DNA of 64,000 bases from JAVBTT01 sp031550325 (GTDB taxonomy: Bacteria > Bacillota > Clostridia > Oscillospirales > UBA929): the NCBI GenBank assembly GCA_031550325.1, contig JAVBOR010000002.1, positions 22,070-86,069 of the forward strand, given 5' to 3'. The notes below the pieces were generated by a model that saw only the letters and a program-made list of their open reading frames with translations, was not told the DNA's origin and did no database searches. This document shows positions 61,798 through 64,000 of the stretch, piece after piece (position 1 is the first letter of the stretch; every line of letters starts with the position of its first letter). Made by a program: the position numbers and the translations under genes.

Positions 61798-62472
61798 ATG
61801 ACAAAGCGTTCGAGGCAAAAGGAGGTCCGCACCCCCTACGATGGGCTGAGAATATTCTCGGCGCTGACCCACGGCATCGGCGCCTGGCTGGCCTCGGTGG
61901 GCGTGGCGGCACTCATCGTGATCGCCGTTTTCGCCTACAATACGCTTCACGTAATCAGTTACGCCGTATACGGTCTGACGCTCATCGGGCTGTATACGAC
62001 CAGCACGCTCTATCACTGCCTACGTGTGCGCCCCAGCGGGCGTGTTGTGCTGCGCAAGCTCGACCACATGATGATCTTTCTGCTGATTGCCGGCACATAC
62101 ACGCCCATCTGCCTGATCACCCTGGACGGCGCGTGGCGCTGGAGCATTTTGGGCGTCATTTGGGGTCTGGCCGCCGCGGGCTCGGTTGTGACGCTCTTCT
62201 TTGTCCACGCGCCGCGCTGGGTTTCCTCGGTTGTGTATCTGGGCATGGGTTGGATGATCGTCATCGCCATGGCCCCGCTTGTGCGCAACATGCCGCTGCC
62301 CGCCTTTGTGATGCTGGGCGCCGGCGGGCTTCTCTATACGGTCGGCGCCGTTTTATACGCGCTGCGCTGGCCGGGCCGCGACCATAAATACTTTGGGTTC
62401 CACGAGGTGTTTCACATATTCATCTTGACGGGCAGCGTCTGCCACTACGTCATGATGCTCTTCCTTGGGTAG
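61798..62472 (+). CDS. Hemolysin III family (PAQR-like) membrane protein
   Basis: A 224-residue seven-helix membrane protein of the YqfA/hemolysin III group. The conserved polar motifs are present: STLYHCLR, LDHMMIFLLIAGTYTPI and FHEVFHIFILTGSVCHYV, which together form the putative zinc site of PAQR proteins. Despite the name its function in most bacteria is unclear. ATG at 61798 follows GGAAAGGA; earlier frames read through the terminator. Confidence 0.92.
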   Translation: MTKRSRQKEVRTPYDGLRIFSALTHGIGAWLASVGVAALIVIAVFAYNTLHVISYAVYGLTLIGLYTTSTLYHCLRVRPSGRVVLRKLDHMMIFLLIAGTYTPICLITLDGAWRWSILGVIWGLAAAGSVVTLFFVHAPRWVSSVVYLGMGWMIVIAMAPLVRNMPLPAFVMLGAGGLLYTVGAVLYALRWPGRDHKYFGFHEVFHIFILTGSVCHYVMMLFLG

Positions 62473-62485
62473 AAACACCCGCGTC

Positions 62486-62632
62486 CCCGTCCTTTTTCGG
62501 TTTTTGCGTCGAGCCTAACGGCGCAGCCGGCAGGTCCTCGCCTCTCTGAAAACCGATAAAGATAGAACCACAACGCTTTCACGGATTCACTCCGGGGAAG
62601 CGTTTCTTTACGCGTCTTCCACAAAGCCGCGA
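62486..62632 (+). repeat. Fold-back repeat, copy S1 (left half of a dimer)
   Basis: Stem A (core GCGTCGAGCCTAACGGCGCA, arms TTTTTCGGTTTTT and AAAACCGATAAAG), stem B with arms ACGCTTTC/GGGAAGCGT and stem C (ACGCGTCTTCCACAAAGCCGCG, one extra base). The organisation is the same as in O1. Confidence 0.8.
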
Positions 62633-62691
62633 CAGACTGCCAAAAAAGCGCTTTGCGCCTTCGTCCTTTTCCTGGATTCGCGTCGAGCCTG
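62633..62691 (+). repeat. Fold-back repeat, copy S2, truncated by foreign DNA
   Basis: It runs as in copy O2 from CAGACTGCCAAAAAAG through TTTTCCTGGATTCG to GTCGAGCCTG and then stops in the middle of the conserved core at 62691, where unrelated A+T-richer sequence begins. Confidence 0.8.
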
Positions 62692-62801
62692 CGTTGGACT
62701 AACTCTTTTTTGTAAACAAAATCTGGTGGTTACCGGGCGTATTCCTGTTAAACTGGTCTGTATATCAACCATGTAGGCGGATTACGGATACAAGCTTAGC
62801 A

Positions 62802-63001
62802 GTGAAAGAACGCTTTCTTAATTTTTGTGCAAAGCGGAATATGGAAATGCATGCACTTGCCACTATATCAGGGGTTCATCCTTCGACTGTAAAAGGGATA
62901 ATGAATGGTGCAAGTAAAAACCCTGGTATTGCAACTATCAAAAACTCTGCGACGGGCTCGAAATTAGCCTCACAGAGTTCTTCGACACAGATATATTTAG
63001 G
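62802..63001 (+). pseudogene. Frameshifted XRE-family HTH regulator
   Basis: GTG at 62802 opens KERFLNFCAKRNMEMHALAT then SGVHPSTVKGIMNGASKNPG, a lambda-repressor-type helix-turn-helix. At the A-run 62940-62944 one A appears to be missing: adding it restores ATIKKLCDGLEISLTEFFDT, the normal end of such regulators. As written the frame ends in nonsense. It is a small phage/ICE-type repressor inactivated by a single-base deletion, unless the deletion is a sequencing error. Confidence 0.65.
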
Positions 63002-63387
63002 GTAACCTCGCGCAAAACCTCGACTGCTACGACCTCTATCCCGATGTGGTCGATAACGAGGATTTAGGCCGCTATCTAATCGAAGAACTTAGCTACGAGG
63101 AAATCCCAGAGCGTCTGGCCAACTACTTCGACTACGAGGCATACGGGCGGGACTTCGCCATCAATGAGGGCGGAGAGTTTGTGGGTAGCGGATATATTCT
63201 GAACAATGGCGATAGGTTCACGGAGTATTACGATGGGCGGGACATCCCGGAGGAATACAGGGGTTTCGCCTACCCCGACCCGCCGAAGAAGATGCCGGTA
63301 AAAGAGCAGCTTGAAATGTTCGGAAAGATGATGTCGGCACATTTTACTGCTGACAGGCTCGCTACTGCCCGTGATGAAAGAACATAG
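63001..63387 (+). pseudogene. N-terminally truncated ArdA-type antirestriction protein
   Basis: The open frame of 128 codons begins right after a stop at 62998 with NLAQNLDCYDLYPDVVDNED and continues IPERLANYFDYEAYGRDFAI and GYILNNGDRFTEYYDG. This is the C-terminal part of ArdA proteins, DNA mimics that shield incoming conjugative DNA from restriction. The N-terminal third is missing and no ribosome site precedes the frame; the usable internal ATG/GTG starts are weak. The fragment is fused to the XRE remnant. Confidence 0.65.
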
Positions 63388-63426
63388 CTTCGGGCCATGT
63401 TGACCCGAAGCTATGAATAGTCTTGT

Positions 63427-63849
63427 TTACTTTTCTTCGGAGTAATGTAAAACGTGCCAGATTACGCCGAACTTGTCCTGAACCATGCCGTACCACTCGC
63501 TGTAGAAGGTTTTTTGGAGTTCCATAAAAACTTCGCCGCCTTCTTTCAGCTCGTTAAAAAGTCTTGAAGCCTCATCCTTGTCATTCACACTGACGGTCGG
63601 ATTGATATTATTGCCTATGGTGAGCGGCGAATCGGACGGCATGTCCATAAACATTAAGACCATGTTGCCAACTTTTAATCCGGCATAACAAATCTTGTTG
63701 CGGTCGGCTTCCGCCAATGTGTAATTGGGGTCGGGCGGTGCGTCGCCGTAGGTCATAAACTCTCCGACTTTGGTCTTGAATACTTTTGCGTAGAACTCCA
63801 CCGCTTCGCGACAGTTGCCATCGAAATTGATAAACATCTCAACTTGCAT
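63427..63849 (-). CDS. VOC family (PhnB-like glyoxalase fold) protein
   Basis: A 140-residue single-domain protein of the vicinal oxygen chelate superfamily. The PhnB-type pattern is clear: MFINFDGNCREAVEFYAKVF, FMTYGDAPPDPNYTLAEADR, GNMVLMFMDMPSD, LKEGGEVFMELQKTFYSEWY and QDKFGVIWHVLHY. The chemistry is unknown for most members. ATG at 63849 follows AGGGGTGA. It is intact within the region of foreign genes. Confidence 0.9.
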   Translation of the reverse strand: MQVEMFINFDGNCREAVEFYAKVFKTKVGEFMTYGDAPPDPNYTLAEADRNKICYAGLKVGNMVLMFMDMPSDSPLTIGNNINPTVSVNDKDEASRLFNELKEGGEVFMELQKTFYSEWYGMVQDKFGVIWHVLHYSEEK

Positions 63850-63943
63850 AAAATCACCCCTATTTCATGTTTATGGTTCTTGTCCATAAACAGATTTTAC
63901 CATGAACTCTTGCAAACAGCTATCTGCAAATGAGGTGAACTGC

Positions 63944-64000
63944 TTGCAGGAACAAATTGACCGTGAGGCAATTGCGGTGACGCTCAAAGCCTCCCGCCTG
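63944..64000 (+). CDS. Start of a PcfB/DUF3801-like conjugation protein (partial)
   Basis: TTG at 63944 follows GAGGTGA and opens LQEQIDREAIAVTLKASRL up to the window edge. The pattern T(L/I)K(A/T)S(R/K)L at this distance from the N-terminus resembles PcfB-family proteins of clostridial conjugative elements. With 19 codons the call is tentative; the frame is also open upstream to ATG 63902. Confidence 0.4.
   Translation, partial: MQEQIDREAIAVTLKASRL

Larger units (their letters stand above)
62692..64000. mobile_element. Probable integrative-conjugative-element edge or remnant
   Basis: The sequence after the truncated repeat has different composition and gene types: a broken XRE regulator, the C-terminal part of an ArdA antirestriction protein, a VOC protein and the beginning of a PcfB-like conjugation gene. 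No integrase or attachment repeat is inside the window; the element, if it continues, extends to the right. Confidence 0.55.

Overview
The window reads as a chromosome segment of an endospore-forming, plant-fibre-using Clostridia-type Firmicute, moderately GC-rich by eye. The grounds are rpoB/rpoC with an acidic RpoB tail, the rimP-nusA-ylxR-ylxQ-infB-rbfA-nrnA-truB-ribF operon, infC-rpmI-rplT, sporulation genes (alpha/beta SASP, spoVT, spoIID, gpr, spoIIP), type III glutamine synthetase, a Firmicute-type LexA box, and a GH74 plus GH94 glucan pair. I cannot name the genus.

Layout. 1-7637: a partial coiled-coil (HelD-like?) gene, rpoC and rpoB, all on the minus strand, with rpoBC driven by its own tandem promoters. 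7940-9543: an A+T-richer membrane-protein gene that appears split by a frameshift. 9793-13481: a flavin transferase (ApbE) operon, an RDD membrane protein and an unknown protein. 13940-18678: a small metallopeptidase, a cation efflux protein, a tandem OB-fold ssDNA-binding protein, an SASP and SpoVT, the last two with recognisable sigma-G promoters. 19145-26842: the nine-gene translation/RNA operon. 26935-30011: sortase, tadA, lexA. 30101-38128: zinc-ribbon proteins, cellobiose phosphorylase and a secreted GH74 glucanase. 39329-50364: spoIID, citrate synthase, membrane and HAD proteins, a V4R sensor plus diguanylate cyclase, aldolase, a lone prepilin-peptidase-type protein and GlnN. 50365-59479: an EAL phosphodiesterase, gpr, spoIIP, an MnmA-type thiouridylase and a 7TM-GGDEF protein. 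60361-62472: infC-rpmI-rplT and a hemolysin III family protein. 62692-64000: foreign DNA (frameshifted XRE regulator, truncated ArdA, VOC protein, start of a PcfB-like conjugation gene), probably the edge or remnant of an integrative conjugative element.

The most unusual content lies between the genes. About twenty copies or fragments of a modular fold-back repeat occupy most long intergenic gaps. A full copy is about 215-245 bp with short terminal inverted repeats and four stems: a long two-tier stem A around a conserved core (GTCGAGCCTGACGCC), stem B closed by a loop like GGATTCACTCC, a short stem C, and a terminal hairpin D. Between copies the stem arms change together so that pairing is kept (terminal arms GTCAAAGAACC, GTTAAAGAACC, GTCGAAAAAC, GTTCAAGAGCC and GTAGACAAA each have their exact complement). 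Some copies are nested, dimeric, internally deleted or chimeric. No transposase or other mobiliser is visible in the window. I regard this family as the best candidate for an undescribed system here.

The genes fit one lifestyle: extracellular glucan attack (GH74), phosphorolytic cellobiose use (GH94), a complete translation core, several c-di-GMP enzymes and a dispersed set of sporulation and germination genes.
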